Position numbers and translations under genes: made by a program. This document shows positions 25,270 through 33,703 of a stretch of 64,000 bases of DNA, piece after piece (positions within the stretch are counted from its first letter, which is position 1; every line of letters starts with the position of its first letter). Source of the stretch: Paraburkholderia ultramafica (GTDB taxonomy: Bacteria; Pseudomonadota; Gammaproteobacteria; Burkholderiales; Burkholderiaceae); NCBI RefSeq assembly GCF_902859915.1, contig NZ_CADIKK010000011.1:124001-188000 (forward strand), written 5' to 3'. The notes beneath the pieces are model-generated. The model did no database searches, was not told the origin of the DNA, and worked only from the letters and a program-made list of their open reading frames with translations.

Positions 25270-26196
25270 GTGGACCTGAAGCAATTGCGCTATTTCGTGG
25301 CGGTCGCCGAGGAGCTGCATTTCGGCCGCGCGGCCAAGCGGCTGTTCATTTCACAACCGGCCCTCAGCTTCGACATCCGCAAATTCGAGGAACAGCTCGG
25401 CGTGCAACTGCTCGCGCGCAGCAACAAGTCGGTCGCGCTGACCAACGCCGGCCAGGTGCTGCTCGGCGAAGCGCGCCGCCTGTTGTTGCAGGCGAGCGAA
25501 GCCGAGCGCATCACGGTGCGCTCCGCGCACGGCCTCGCCGGCCGCTTGCGGATCGGCTTCGTGAATTCGATGCTGTACCGTGGGATGCCGCGGGCGGTGA
25601 GCTGCTTCGAGGCCGACCATCCGGGCGTCGAAATCGTGCTCAAGGAGATGAATACCAGCGAGCAGGTGCATGCGATCCAGCGGATGCAGCTCGACATGGG
25701 CTGCGCGCATTGGGGCAATTTCCCGTCCGACGTGATTTCCACGCCGGTCTGTTCCGAGCCGTTCCTGTGCTGTCCGCCGGCCGATCATCGGCTCGCGCGC
25801 AAGCGCCGGGTCGATCTGCGCGCGCTCGCGCAGGAGCCGTTCATTCTGTTTCCGCGCACGGTGTCGCCGCATTATCACGATCTGATCATCGCGCAGTGCG
25901 TGGGTGCAGGCTTCAGTCCATTGATTCGCCATGAGGCGCGCTTGTGGCAGACCGTCGTCACGATGGTCGGCTTCGGCATGGGGGTCGCGCTGGTGCCGTA
26001 TACATTGCGGCAGGTGCAGGACCCGCGGGTCTGCTTTTTGCCGCTGCTCGGCGAGACGCTGCTATCGCAGGTGCTGCTGTTGCGCAGGAGCGGTGACGCG
26101 GAGCCGGTCGCCGACCGCTTCGTCGAGTATCTCGTCGACGCCGCCGGCAAGTCCGGGAAAATGCCTCATTCGCCGCCGTCGCGGCGGCCGTCGTAG
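25270..26196 (+). CDS. LysR-family transcriptional regulator
   Basis: 308 residues starting at GTG 25270 (MDLKQLRYFVAVAEELHFGRAA), with GGAG 7 nt upstream. Winged HTH at residues 1-60 (AAKRLFISQPALSFDIRKFEEQLG), then the periplasmic-binding-protein-like effector domain from about 90. LysR regulators usually control the divergent gene. Here that is the acyl-CoA dehydrogenase/CoA-transferase remnant and the MFS transporter, so its target operon may be largely lost. The last 31 nt overlap the convergent ssb-like gene. The co-inducer is unknown. Confidence 0.9.
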   Translation: MDLKQLRYFVAVAEELHFGRAAKRLFISQPALSFDIRKFEEQLGVQLLARSNKSVALTNAGQVLLGEARRLLLQASEAERITVRSAHGLAGRLRIGFVNSMLYRGMPRAVSCFEADHPGVEIVLKEMNTSEQVHAIQRMQLDMGCAHWGNFPSDVISTPVCSEPFLCCPPADHRLARKRRVDLRALAQEPFILFPRTVSPHYHDLIIAQCVGAGFSPLIRHEARLWQTVVTMVGFGMGVALVPYTLRQVQDPRVCFLPLLGETLLSQVLLLRRSGDAEPVADRFVEYLVDAAGKSGKMPHSPPSRRPS

Positions 26197-26483
26197 GCCG
26201 TCAGAAGCTTGTGGGCGATCATGTCCACCGCGGGCTTGACCAGCCCGTTCTTGTCGGTCCAGACCTTGGGCGTCAAGGTGCCGCTCAGCGCGACGCTGTC
26301 GGCGTCGCTCAATGCGAGCAGCGCGGTTTGCACGTCGTCGTCGAACGCAATCACGTTGACGAAGATCGTGTCGCCGTCGTTGGTGCCCGCCCGCACCTTG
26401 CAGGTCACGAAGCGCCTGCCGTTCTGCCCGGTGCGGATCTGCGCCTCGCCATACAACCGCCCGCCCACCAGTCCATCGATCAT
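26166..26483 (-). CDS. Short single-stranded DNA-binding (SSB-like) protein
   Basis: 105 residues forming a single OB fold of SSB type: MIDGLVGGRLYGEAQIRTGQ, then FVTCKVRAG, TIFVNVIAFDDDVQTALLALSDADSVALSGTLTPKVW. It lacks the long Gly/Pro-rich tail and the acidic DDDIPF-type tip that recruit partners in housekeeping SSB, ending instead in DGRRDGGE. This looks like a paralog of accessory or unknown role and not the replicative SSB. Its 3' end overlaps the LysR gene 3' end by 31 nt (convergent). Confidence 0.75.
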   Translation of the reverse strand: MIDGLVGGRLYGEAQIRTGQNGRRFVTCKVRAGTNDGDTIFVNVIAFDDDVQTALLALSDADSVALSGTLTPKVWTDKNGLVKPAVDMIAHKLLTAYDGRRDGGE

Positions 26484-26687
26484 CGTGTTGCTCCTGTTAT
26501 TGCGTCCCCAAGGGGATGTCCTTCAGGGCGTTCCGTGCAAAAAGCAGGATCGCCCAGCACGGTGCGCATGATCCCACGAGAAGGCGCGCGGTCCGCACAA
26601 AAAAACCGGTCACGCGTGAATCGGCCAGGTGGCGCTGGCTTATCGCTTGCGAATCAGCGGCTCATTACACGCCAATCACAACGCCCG
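26484..26687. other. Short gap without a gene
   Basis: About 200 bp between the ssb-like gene and the next LysR gene, both on the minus strand. It should contain the ssb-like promoter. No recognisable coding or clear hairpin is seen. Confidence 0.4.
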
Positions 26688-27611
26688 TTACGCGCCAATC
26701 GTCAGGTCCACGCCGCGCACGAGACGCTTCGCCAGCCGGGGTTGCCGCAACTGTTCGAGCCACCATTGCAACGCGCGGCCCTCATGGTCGCCGCGCCACG
26801 CGACGTACAACACGTTCGGCTCGCGCGGATCGGCGGTCGTCTTCTCAACCAGTTCGCCCTGCTTCAGCAGCGATGCCACCCGCTGACGCGGCAGCCACCC
26901 CACACCCAGACCATCGCGCTGCGCGAGGATTTTTGCCCGCATGCCCGGCACGGCCAGCGACGCCTGTCCGCCGATCACGCCATAAGCGCGCCCTGCTGTC
27001 GTGCGCGACGAATCGGCGACCACCACCGCGCGATGTTCGAGTATCCGTTCGCGGCCGAGCGGCCCTTCGACACCTGCCAGCGGATGACGCGGCGACACCG
27101 CGAACACCCAGTCCATTACGCCGAGCTCGAACCAGCGCAGGCCGGGAATTGCCGGCGGCTCGTTGGTCGCGCCGACGATCAGATCCGCGCGGCCGTCGCG
27201 CAACGCCTCCCACGTGCCGCTCAGCACTTCGTGCGTGAAGCGCAGCTTGACGCCGGAGTTCAGCGCATCGAAGGCGCGCACCACCGGCATCAGCAGTTCG
27301 AATTCGAGGATCTCGTCCGTGACCACCCATAGCCGGTCCTCCCAGCCGCTCGCGATCTGCCGCACACGCTGCGTCATGCGCGCCATGTCGAGCATCAGAC
27401 GCGCGGCTTCGTCGGCGAGGAGCTGGCCGGCAGGCGTCAGTTGCAGCCGGTAGCGGCGCCGGTCGAACAGCAACGCGTCGAAGCGCGTCTCGAGCTGCCG
27501 CGCGGCGTGCGAAACTGTGGACGGCGCCTTGCCGACGCGCGCCGCCGCGCGCGACAGGCTACCGGTTTCGCGAATCGCATCGAGTAAGGCCAGTTCGTCT
27601 TCCGACAACAT
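26688..27611 (-). CDS. LysR-family transcriptional regulator
   Basis: 307 residues from the ATG at 27611 (MLSEDELALLDAIRETGSLSRAA), with HTH residues 5-62 (RVGKAPSTVSHAARQLE) and a substrate domain ending RLVRGVDLTIGA. It is divergent from the glutathionyl-hydroquinone reductase gene at 27871, a standard layout for LysR control, so that gene is the likely target. An upstream in-frame start would add 87 low-complexity residues and is unlikely. Confidence 0.88.
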   Translation of the reverse strand: MLSEDELALLDAIRETGSLSRAAARVGKAPSTVSHAARQLETRFDALLFDRRRYRLQLTPAGQLLADEAARLMLDMARMTQRVRQIASGWEDRLWVVTDEILEFELLMPVVRAFDALNSGVKLRFTHEVLSGTWEALRDGRADLIVGATNEPPAIPGLRWFELGVMDWVFAVSPRHPLAGVEGPLGRERILEHRAVVVADSSRTTAGRAYGVIGGQASLAVPGMRAKILAQRDGLGVGWLPRQRVASLLKQGELVEKTTADPREPNVLYVAWRGDHEGRALQWWLEQLRQPRLAKRLVRGVDLTIGA

Positions 27612-27870
27612 GTTCCATTCCTTCGAACGAGTTCGACGAAAAGATGGTACGGCAAAGCGCCGGCATGAGTCCACTATAGCGATATCGCGGCGACGACCAG
27701 CCGTAAAGACAGCACGCCGCGCATTCGGAAAAGCCGCATGATCTTCATCAGGCACAGCCGGCCGGCTTGAACCCGCAGCGGGAACATTCATTGCGCCGCC
27801 GTCGCATGATCCGGCATGATCCGGCATGACACGACATGGCACGACGGCGCACGCACCAGGGAGCAACGAC

Positions 27871-28908
27871 ATGGGACTTCTAGTGGACGGTCAATGGCAG
27901 GACCGCTGGTACGACACGAAGTCGACCGGCGGGCGCTTCGTGCGCAAGGACGCGGCGTTTCGCAACTGGGTGACGCCGGACGGCGCGGCAGGTCCGAGCG
28001 GCGTCGGCGGCTTCGCGGCGCAAGCCGGGCGTTATCACCTGTATGTGAGCCTCGCGTGCCCGTGGGCGCATCGCACGCTGATCGTGCGGGCGCTCAAGGG
28101 TCTCGAAGCGATGATCGATGTGTCGGTCGTGCACTGGCTGATGCTGGAGAACGGCTGGACCTTCGCGGACGGCCCCGGCGTCGTGCCCGACAGCGTCAAT
28201 CACGCAACGCTGCTGCACCAGCTCTACACGGGCGCCGATCCCCACTACAGCGGCCGCGTCACGGTGCCGATCCTGTGGGACAAGCAGCGCGCGACCATCG
28301 TCAACAACGAGTCGTCGGAAATCATCCGGATGCTGAACTCGGCGTTCGACGGCCTCGGCGCGAAGCCCGGCGATTTCTATCCGGCGCCGCTGCGCGCGCG
28401 GATCGATGCGATCAACGCGCGGGTCTACGACACGTTGAACAACGGCGTGTATAAAGCGGGCTTCGCCACCACCCAGCAGGCGTATGAGGAAGCCGTCACG
28501 CCGTTGTTCGAGACGCTCGACTGGCTCGACGCGCAACTCGCGACGCAGCGCTACCTGACCGGCGCGCAACTGACCGAAGCCGACATCCGGCTGTTCACCA
28601 CGCTGATCCGTTTCGACGCGGTGTATGTCGGGCACTTCAAGTGCAATCTGCGCCGCATCGCCGATTATCCGAACCTGGCCGCTTACACGCGCGACATCTA
28701 TCAACTGCCGGGCATCGCGCAGACGGTCGATTTCATGCACATCAAGCGGCATTACTACGAGAGCCATCGCAGCATCAATCCGACCGGCATCGTACCGCTC
28801 GGGCCGGTTCAGGATTTCTCCGCACCGCATGCTCGGGCGCGGCTTGGTGCGCCAGCGGTGGCGACGGCCGTTCGCTCGCAAGCGCAATTGCAGGTGGTGA
28901 AGGAGTGA
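27871..28908 (+). CDS. yqjG: Glutathionyl-hydroquinone reductase (YqjG/Xi-class GST)
   Basis: 345 residues from ATG 27871 (MGLLVDGQWQDRWYDT), with a good AGGGAG ribosome binding site. The Xi-class GST hallmark is clear: SLACPWAHRTLIV with catalytic Cys63, then PILWDKQRATIVNNESSEIIRMLN in the thioredoxin fold, and an all-helical C-terminal domain (DIRLFTTLIRFDAVYVGHFKCN). The enzyme reduces glutathionyl-hydroquinones to hydroquinones, in quinone and chlorinated-aromatic detoxification, in the cytoplasm. Divergent LysR gene beside it. An in-frame ATG 45 nt upstream is less likely. Confidence 0.92.
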   Translation: MGLLVDGQWQDRWYDTKSTGGRFVRKDAAFRNWVTPDGAAGPSGVGGFAAQAGRYHLYVSLACPWAHRTLIVRALKGLEAMIDVSVVHWLMLENGWTFADGPGVVPDSVNHATLLHQLYTGADPHYSGRVTVPILWDKQRATIVNNESSEIIRMLNSAFDGLGAKPGDFYPAPLRARIDAINARVYDTLNNGVYKAGFATTQQAYEEAVTPLFETLDWLDAQLATQRYLTGAQLTEADIRLFTTLIRFDAVYVGHFKCNLRRIADYPNLAAYTRDIYQLPGIAQTVDFMHIKRHYYESHRSINPTGIVPLGPVQDFSAPHARARLGAPAVATAVRSQAQLQVVKE

Positions 28909-28913
28909 CGCTC

Positions 28914-29006
28914 ATGCAGACAGCTTCTGTCGATCATCCGCCCGTGCTGGGTCTGCGCGTCAGCAACGTGGCGCTCGCCACCGGCGATCTGGAGGCGACG
29001 ATCGCG
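28914..29006 (+). pseudogene. 5' remnant of a VOC (glyoxalase-like) gene
   Basis: ATG at 28914, 5 nt after the yqjG stop and with an AAGGAG-type site inside the yqjG end, reads MQTASVDHPPVLGLRVSNVA then LATGDLEATIA. RVSNVALATGDLEATI is the first strand and helix of vicinal-oxygen-chelate proteins, which continue with a W-Y motif. Here the match stops abruptly at 29006, and the rest of the frame is antisense to the neighbouring LysR gene 3' end. So the gene was cut and joined to foreign sequence, probably after a deletion. Confidence 0.6.
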
Positions 29007-29019
29007 GTCACGACAAGCC

Positions 29020-29919
29020 CTACGCCTTCTCCCCAGCCGCTTCAAAAATATCCCGCAGCCACTGCGCAAACACCCGCACCCGCGACGACAATTGACGGTT
29101 CTGCGGATACAACACCGAAACCGGCATCGGCGGTGGCGGAAAATCCGCGAGAATGATTTTCAGCCGCCCCGCCGCCAGTTCTCCCGCGACCCGGTACTGC
29201 GGCACCTGCACGATGCCGAGTCCTGCCAGCGCCGAACCGGCATAGAGATCGGCGCCGGTCACCGATACCGCGGATGGCAGAACCATCGCCGTGTCACGGC
29301 CATCGATGCGGAATTCGAGCGGCACCGGCTTGCCGGTTGCGCTCGACACGTAATTCACCGCCCGATGCCCGGACAACGCCGACGGATCGGCCGGCTCGCC
29401 ATAGGCCGCGAGATACGCCGGACTCGCCACCGTGACTTGCGGCAGTTGCGCGACGCGCCGCCCCACCATCGACGAATCCTGCAGCGTCCCCGCGCGCAGC
29501 ACGCAGTCGATCCCCTCCCGCACCAGATCGACGAGGCGGTCGTCCTCGCCGATCATCAGCTCGATCTCGGGAAACCGCGCGAGAAACGCCGGCAACGCCG
29601 GCACGACGAAGTGCCGCGCCAGCGTGCCCTGCAAATTCACCCGTAGCAGTCCCTTCGGCGCGAGGTTCGAAAACGAGCCCTCGGCCTCTTCCAGGTCGGC
29701 TATCAGCCGCACGCAGCGGCGGTAATACGCCTCGCCGTCGTGCGTGAGCCGCACCGTGCGCGTGGTGCGCTCCAGCAGCCGCGCGCCGAGTCGCTGCTCC
29801 ATGCGCTTCATCAGGTTGGTGACGGTGGCGCGCGGAATCTGCAGGTCGTCGGACGCGCGCGTGAAACTCTGCCGCTCGGCGATTCGCACGAACACCCGCA
29901 TTTCCTCGAAACGATCCAT
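29020..29919 (-). CDS. LysR-family regulator (CrgA-like)
   Basis: 299 residues, MDRFEEMRVFVRIAERQSFTRASDDLQIPRATVTNLMKRMEQ, the pattern of the CrgA/AaeR branch of LysR proteins. The effector domain spans about 90-290. It is divergent from the SDR gene at 30057, with a LysR-type palindrome between them, so it probably controls the two SDR genes and perhaps itself. The C-terminus (IFEAAGEKA) runs to within 14 nt of the VOC remnant. Confidence 0.9.
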   Translation of the reverse strand: MDRFEEMRVFVRIAERQSFTRASDDLQIPRATVTNLMKRMEQRLGARLLERTTRTVRLTHDGEAYYRRCVRLIADLEEAEGSFSNLAPKGLLRVNLQGTLARHFVVPALPAFLARFPEIELMIGEDDRLVDLVREGIDCVLRAGTLQDSSMVGRRVAQLPQVTVASPAYLAAYGEPADPSALSGHRAVNYVSSATGKPVPLEFRIDGRDTAMVLPSAVSVTGADLYAGSALAGLGIVQVPQYRVAGELAAGRLKIILADFPPPPMPVSVLYPQNRQLSSRVRVFAQWLRDIFEAAGEKA

Positions 29920-29949
29920 GGTCGACGCCTGGCGGCGGCTTACCCGCCC

Positions 29950-29964
29950 ATTGTTAAAACAAAT
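29950..29964. promoter_or_regulatory. Candidate LysR operator between regulator and SDR genes
   Basis: ATTGTTAAAACAAAT is an AT-rich dyad of T-N11-A type (ATTGT-N5-CAAAT), 30 bp upstream of the lysR start and about 90 bp upstream of the SDR start. Position and form suit a CrgA-like regulator. No footprint data exist. Confidence 0.5.
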
Positions 29965-30056
29965 GGAATGATGATGGTCAGTCTAACCCGATTATCTAAG
30001 CGCGGAAAGCGTCCATGATTCGTCTCACCCACCCATCACACCGAAGGAAACGAATC

Positions 30057-30800
30057 ATGAACATGCTCAACAACACACAAGTCGCTATCGTGACCGGCGC
30101 ATCCCGTGGCATCGGCGCGGCAATCGCGCAACGTCTCGCGAAGGACGGCTTCGCGGTCGCCATCAACTATGCGTCCAGCTCGGCCGAAGCCGATGCGCTC
30201 GTCGCCGGACTCAAGGCCGCCGGCGCGAAAGCGATCGCGGTGAAAGCGGACGTGTCGAACGCCGACGACGTGCGCCGCATGTTCGAGAGCACCGAACAGC
30301 AACTCGGCAAGGTGGACGTGCTGGTCAACAACGCCGGCGTGCTCAAGACCGTGCCGCTCGCCGACACCAGCGACGCGCTGTACGACCAGACCTTCGACAT
30401 CAACGTGCGCGGCACCTTCAACACGTTGCGCGAAGCGGCCACGCGGATGAACGACGGCGGACGCATCGTCAACTTTTCGAGCACCACGCTCGCGCTGAAC
30501 CTGCCGGGCTACGCGATCTACAACGCGACCAAGGCGGCCGTCGAAGCGTTCACGCATGTATTCGCCAAGGAACTGCGCGGCCGCAACATCACCGTCAACG
30601 CGGTGGCGCCGGGCCCGATCGCAACGTCGCTGTTCCTCGACGGCAAGACCGAAGAGCAGATCCAGGCGTTCGCGAAGATGCCGCCGCTGCAACGCCTCGG
30701 CCAGCCGGACGATATCGCATCGGTGGTGGCGTTCCTCGCCGGCGCAGATGCGGGCTGGCTCAACGGTCAGATCCTGCGCGCGAACGGCGGCCTCGCTTAA
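30057..30800 (+). CDS. Short-chain dehydrogenase/reductase (classical SDR)
   Basis: 247 residues from ATG 30057 (MNMLNNTQVAIVTGASRGIG), with GAAGGAAA upstream. NAD(P)-binding TGASRGIG, NNAG (LVNNAGVLK), catalytic Ser in NFSSTTLAL, and YNATK as the Tyr/Lys pair. NYASS after the second strand suggests NADP preference, as in many FabG-like SDRs. The substrate is unknown. It shares a transcription direction with the next SDR 70 nt away and is divergent from the CrgA-like regulator. A 14-residue longer start at 30015 lacks a ribosome binding site. Confidence 0.88.
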   Translation: MNMLNNTQVAIVTGASRGIGAAIAQRLAKDGFAVAINYASSSAEADALVAGLKAAGAKAIAVKADVSNADDVRRMFESTEQQLGKVDVLVNNAGVLKTVPLADTSDALYDQTFDINVRGTFNTLREAATRMNDGGRIVNFSSTTLALNLPGYAIYNATKAAVEAFTHVFAKELRGRNITVNAVAPGPIATSLFLDGKTEEQIQAFAKMPPLQRLGQPDDIASVVAFLAGADAGWLNGQILRANGGLA

Positions 30801-30870
30801 CGCGGCTCACGCGCTTCACGCCCTCAAGGTCATATCACTGTCATCGAATCGATTCGAATCGGAGCAAAAA

Positions 30871-31815
30871 ATGCGCAAGAACGTCATCCTGGTCACCGGC
30901 GCCGGCACAGGCATCGGCAAACTCACCGCCCAAGCGTTGGCCGAAGCCGGCCACATCGTCTACGCGACGATGCGCGATGTCGAAGGACGCAACCAGCCGC
31001 GCGCCGACGCCATGCGCGCGCTCGCCGAATCAAAGGGCATCCAGCTGCACCCGCTCGAACTCGACGTGCTGTCGCAAGAGTCGGCCGACGCCGCCGCCGC
31101 GACGATCGTCCGCGAGCAGGGACGACTCGACGTGGTGATGCAGAACGCCGGGCATCTGGTAGTCGGCCCGACCGAAGCGTTCACGCCCGAAGAAATGATG
31201 AAGGTGTTCGACACCAACCTGCTCGGCGCTCAGCGCGTGAACCGTGCAGTGCTGCCCTACCTGCGCCAGCAGGAAGCCGGCTTGATGCTGTGGATCAGCA
31301 GCTCGACGACCAAAGGCGGCTTCCCGCCGTTCCTCGGCCCGTACGTCGCCGCAAAGGCCGCGATGGATTCGCTGGCGGTCACGCTGGCGTATGAGATCGC
31401 GCGCTTCGGCATCGAAACCTCGATCGTGGTGCCGGGCGCGTTCACGCGCGGCACCGAACACTTCCCGAACGCCGGCAAGCCCGCCGACACCGAACGCGTC
31501 GCTGCGTACGCACGCTATGACGGCGTGATGGATCGAATCGGCGAGCGCCTGTCCGGACTCACGCCGGAGGACGCCGATCCGCAAGCCGTCGCCGATGAAA
31601 TCGTGCGGATCGTCACGCTGCCGCCGGGCGAACGGCCGATGCGCTCGGTGATCGACTTCGTCGGCGATGGCGCGCGTGAAGTGCTCGACGTTTCGGAGCG
31701 CGTGCGGATCGAATTCGCGAAGCGGATCGGCATCGGCGATTTGCTGGAAGCGCGAGTCAAACGTCACTCGTTGCGGGCAGCCGCGCACGTTCGACGTTCA
31801 ACGTTCGACGCTTGA
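30871..31815 (+). CDS. Short-chain dehydrogenase/reductase
   Basis: 314 residues from ATG 30871 (MRKNVILVTGAGTGIGKLTA). TGAGTGIG cofactor loop, MQNAGHLV in place of NNAG, SSSTTKGG catalytic Ser region, and YVAAK as the Tyr/Lys pair. The C-terminal extension of about 50 residues is typical of the retinol dehydrogenase-like group acting on larger substrates. The ORF is open further upstream but conserved sequence begins at 30871, preceded by GGAG. It probably forms an operon with the upstream SDR. Confidence 0.87.
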   Translation: MRKNVILVTGAGTGIGKLTAQALAEAGHIVYATMRDVEGRNQPRADAMRALAESKGIQLHPLELDVLSQESADAAAATIVREQGRLDVVMQNAGHLVVGPTEAFTPEEMMKVFDTNLLGAQRVNRAVLPYLRQQEAGLMLWISSSTTKGGFPPFLGPYVAAKAAMDSLAVTLAYEIARFGIETSIVVPGAFTRGTEHFPNAGKPADTERVAAYARYDGVMDRIGERLSGLTPEDADPQAVADEIVRIVTLPPGERPMRSVIDFVGDGAREVLDVSERVRIEFAKRIGIGDLLEARVKRHSLRAAAHVRRSTFDA

Positions 31816-31883
31816 AGCGGGCACGCGCGCCTCGCTGCGTCCTTGGCGTTTGTATTTGGCCGGACCGTCTGGATCCGCATGTC

Positions 31884-32432
31884 ATGAAACGACCGACTCT
31901 GATCGCTTGCGCGGCGCTGCTGCCGTTGCTCGCCGCCTGCGATACCCGGCAGCCGCCGCTCGACGCTTCGATCACCACGCGGAGCACGACCATGGAACCC
32001 ACAGTCACCTACCTTCATCTGTTGAAGCACACGCCGTTCTTCACGAGCCTCACGACCGCGCAGTTGCGCTGGGTGATCGGCCACTCGCATGAATGGGAAG
32101 CCCGCGCCGGCACCGCAGTCGCGCAATGTGACGACGGCGCGACAGACAGGCAGGATCAAGCCATGTGGATTCTGCTGGACGGCGGCTGGCAAATCGAAGC
32201 CGCCGGCCACGCGTATCCGTCGGATCATGCGAGCGCGGGCAAGTGGTTCAGCGCGGCAGTGACAGAGCGGTCATGCCGCGTCGTCACCACCGAACACAGC
32301 TATGTGATGAAGATCGAACGCGCCGACTTCGACGCGATGCTCGCGCAAGGTTTTGCGTTCGGCCCGCATGTCGACGCAGGCCGCCGCTACTACAACGAGC
32401 TTTTCACCGCTGCGGCCGAACTCGCGAAATAA
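31884..32432 (+). CDS. Lipoprotein with a cyclic-nucleotide-binding-like domain
   Basis: 182 residues from ATG 31884: MKRPTLIACAALLPLLAACD, a lipoprotein signal with an LAAC lipobox, then residues 50-175 resembling a degenerate cNMP-binding jelly roll (LLKHTPFFTSLTTAQLRWV, then WILLDGGWQIE and a C-terminal SYVMKIERADFDAML). cNBD proteins are normally cytoplasmic, so a lipid-anchored version is unusual. An alternative start at 31993 (MEPTVTYLHLLKH) would give a soluble cNBD-like protein without the lipobox. It lies 68 nt after the SDR pair, same strand. Function unknown. Confidence 0.6.
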   Translation: MKRPTLIACAALLPLLAACDTRQPPLDASITTRSTTMEPTVTYLHLLKHTPFFTSLTTAQLRWVIGHSHEWEARAGTAVAQCDDGATDRQDQAMWILLDGGWQIEAAGHAYPSDHASAGKWFSAAVTERSCRVVTTEHSYVMKIERADFDAMLAQGFAFGPHVDAGRRYYNELFTAAAELAK

Positions 32433-32476
32433 CGTCCAGCCGGAGCGTGGCGCTTCGACGTAAAAAGCAGCGCGGC

Positions 32477-33502
<1,026 letters not shown>

Positions 33503-33703
33503 TGATGAATCTCCGTGGCCTAGCCGTCGATAAACGGACGTTCAGTCTACGCGCGTCTGGGCAAGCGCGTCGGCGGGCGTGTCGGGGATTGTCGCGGGCG
33601 GTTGGGTTGGTGAGCGGCGTGCGCTGCGTAGGGACAGCCGGCGAATCATCGCCGGAGCGCCTTCTCGAGCACAAACGGCATGTTTCTACGCGCTAGCCGC
33701 CGA

